Shown: one piece after another, positions 6,433 to 6,928 of the stretch
Layout: each line of letters starts with the position of its first letter
How positions within the stretch are numbered: the stretch's first letter is position 1
From: Desulfobacterales bacterium
GTDB lineage: Bacteria > Desulfobacterota > Desulfobacteria > Desulfobacterales > UBA11574
DNA length: 6,928 nt
Reading direction: 5' to 3'
Assembly: GCA_030145595.1 (NCBI GenBank)
Contig: JAQYVG010000181.1
Location: 1-6,928, forward strand
Program-made: the position numbers and the translations under genes
The notes under the pieces: generated by a model
Seen by the model: the letters and a program-made list of their open reading frames with translations, nothing else
What the model was told of the DNA's origin: nothing
The model's database searches: none

Positions 6433-6461
6433 TTGACAATACAAAAAAAAATTATTATTTC
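6433..6461 (+). promoter_or_regulatory. Probable promoter of the cold-shock gene
   Basis: TTGACA (6433-6438) is a perfect -35 box. At 17 nt spacing the -10 would be TATTTC (6456-6461); TATTAT (6453-6458) fits the consensus better but with a spacer of only 14 nt. Transcription would begin near 6468, leaving a leader of roughly 110 nt before the start codon. Long leaders are typical of cspA-type genes, where RNA structure governs cold induction. Confidence 0.45.
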
Positions 6462-6581
6462 CAAAATTAATAGTTCGTTTTTGTTAAGGGGTCGGTTTCG
6501 TTCTGCAGGAAATATCCATTTGTAAAAAGTGGCAACCTGAAGTTTGAAACCTGTGTTTTTTTAAAAAAGGAGGGTGTCACG

Positions 6582-6782
6582 ATGGCAAATGGAATTGTAA
6601 AATGGTTTAACGAGAGAAAAGGCTTTGGTTTCATTGAACAAGATGACGGACCGGATGTATTCGTCCATTTTTCAGGAATCGCCGCCGACGGGTTCAAGTC
6701 GCTGAATGAAGGCGACCGGGTTACCTTTGAGATAGAACAGGGGGAAAAAGGTCCGTCAGCAGTTAATGTCACTGTTGTTTAG
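6582..6782 (+). CDS. Cold-shock protein (CspA family)
   Basis: A single cold-shock domain of 66 residues, the normal length for the family. Both RNA-binding motifs are present: KGFGFI (RNP1, about 13-18) and VFVHF (RNP2, about 26-30), with the usual start G-I-V-K-W-F-N. It should bind single-stranded RNA and DNA and act as an RNA chaperone in the cytoplasm. The start ATG has a strong AAGGAGGG (6567-6574) upstream. The gene stands alone with its own promoter and terminator, and has no visible functional tie to the dsr operon. The paralogue letter (cspA, cspC and so on) cannot be assigned from sequence alone. Confidence 0.95.
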   Translation: MANGIVKWFNERKGFGFIEQDDGPDVFVHFSGIAADGFKSLNEGDRVTFEIEQGEKGPSAVNVTVV

Positions 6783-6800
6783 CCGATAAATACACCAGAA

Positions 6801-6841
6801 CAAGGGCATTCTATCGTATTATGAAAGAGTGCCCTTGCTTA
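6801..6841 (+). terminator. Intrinsic terminator of the cold-shock gene
   Basis: CAAGGGCA (6801-6808) and TGCCCTTG (6830-6837) pair perfectly and can be extended inward by four more pairs including one G-T. The stem is followed by a T-rich run, CTTATTTTAT. It lies about 20 nt after the stop codon. Confidence 0.75.
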
Positions 6842-6857
6842 TTTTATAAATTCTAAC

Positions 6858-6928
6858 TAGTGTCCGTCCATAAATGGTCTTTTTGCCCAATCTCTGCGTT
6901 ATGCTCAAAAAATAATCCTCGGAATAAC
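6858..6928. repeat. Start of an intergenic repeat element, cut by the window edge
   Basis: TAGTGTCCGTCCATAAAT (6858-6875) is the inverted counterpart of 60-77 with one mismatch. The following bases to the window end contain no credible gene. The element therefore begins here and runs out of the window. Both copies have their outer ends facing the dsr block. From memory, sequences like this recur between genes in Desulfobacterales genomes, but I cannot verify this here. Confidence 0.5.

Noticed and set aside
6467..6772. A 101-codon open frame on the minus strand opposite the cold-shock gene
   Set aside because: It is a shadow of the certain csp gene and its leader, without a family or ribosome site.

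Overview
The window carries a complete dsrMKJOP operon, encoding the transmembrane electron-transfer complex of dissimilatory sulfur metabolism, together with its promoter, a leading regulator-like gene and its terminator. The gene set, a Tat-type DsrO, a triheme DsrJ and an RsbRD-N-domain gene directly upstream of dsrM point to a sulfate-reducing bacterium of the Desulfobacterota (former Deltaproteobacteria), probably Desulfobacterales-like. That taxonomic placement is inference from gene content and remembered family features, not from a search.

Layout. Positions 1-77 hold the end of a repeat whose terminal 18 bases recur inverted near the right edge (6858-6875). A strong sigma70-type promoter (163-191) precedes a leader of about 120 nt with a hairpin. 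Then come, all on +: an RsbRD N-terminal-domain protein (321-887), a 98-nt gap with a possible tiny reading frame, dsrM (986-2122), dsrK (2126-3790), dsrJ (3768-4169), dsrO (4169-4954) and dsrP (4962-6125). The five dsr genes touch, overlap or sit 3-7 nt apart, so they form one transcription and translation unit. A hairpin with A-tract and T-tract on its two sides (6152-6179) ends the operon. It also ends a convergent 30-codon gene on the minus strand (6181-6273) encoding ribosomal protein bTHX. Divergent from that gene is a cold-shock protein gene (6582-6782) with its own promoter, long leader and terminator.

How the genes work together. DsrP (NrfD-type quinone-interacting membrane subunit), DsrO (exported iron-sulfur protein) and DsrJ (exported triheme cytochrome c with an expected His/Cys heme) form the periplasmic/quinone side. 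DsrM (NarI-like diheme cytochrome b) and DsrK (HdrD-like iron-sulfur protein facing the cytoplasm) form the other side. In sulfate reducers the complex is thought to link the menaquinone pool and periplasm to reduction of the DsrC trisulfide made by DsrAB.

Points most worth a second look: the Glu-x-Pro repeat tail on DsrM; the DsrO cysteine pattern, which fits clean loss of one iron-sulfur cluster out of four; the easily missed bTHX gene; and the matching inverted repeat ends that bracket the block. I see no wholly unknown system here; it is a well-formed known complex with several unusual details.
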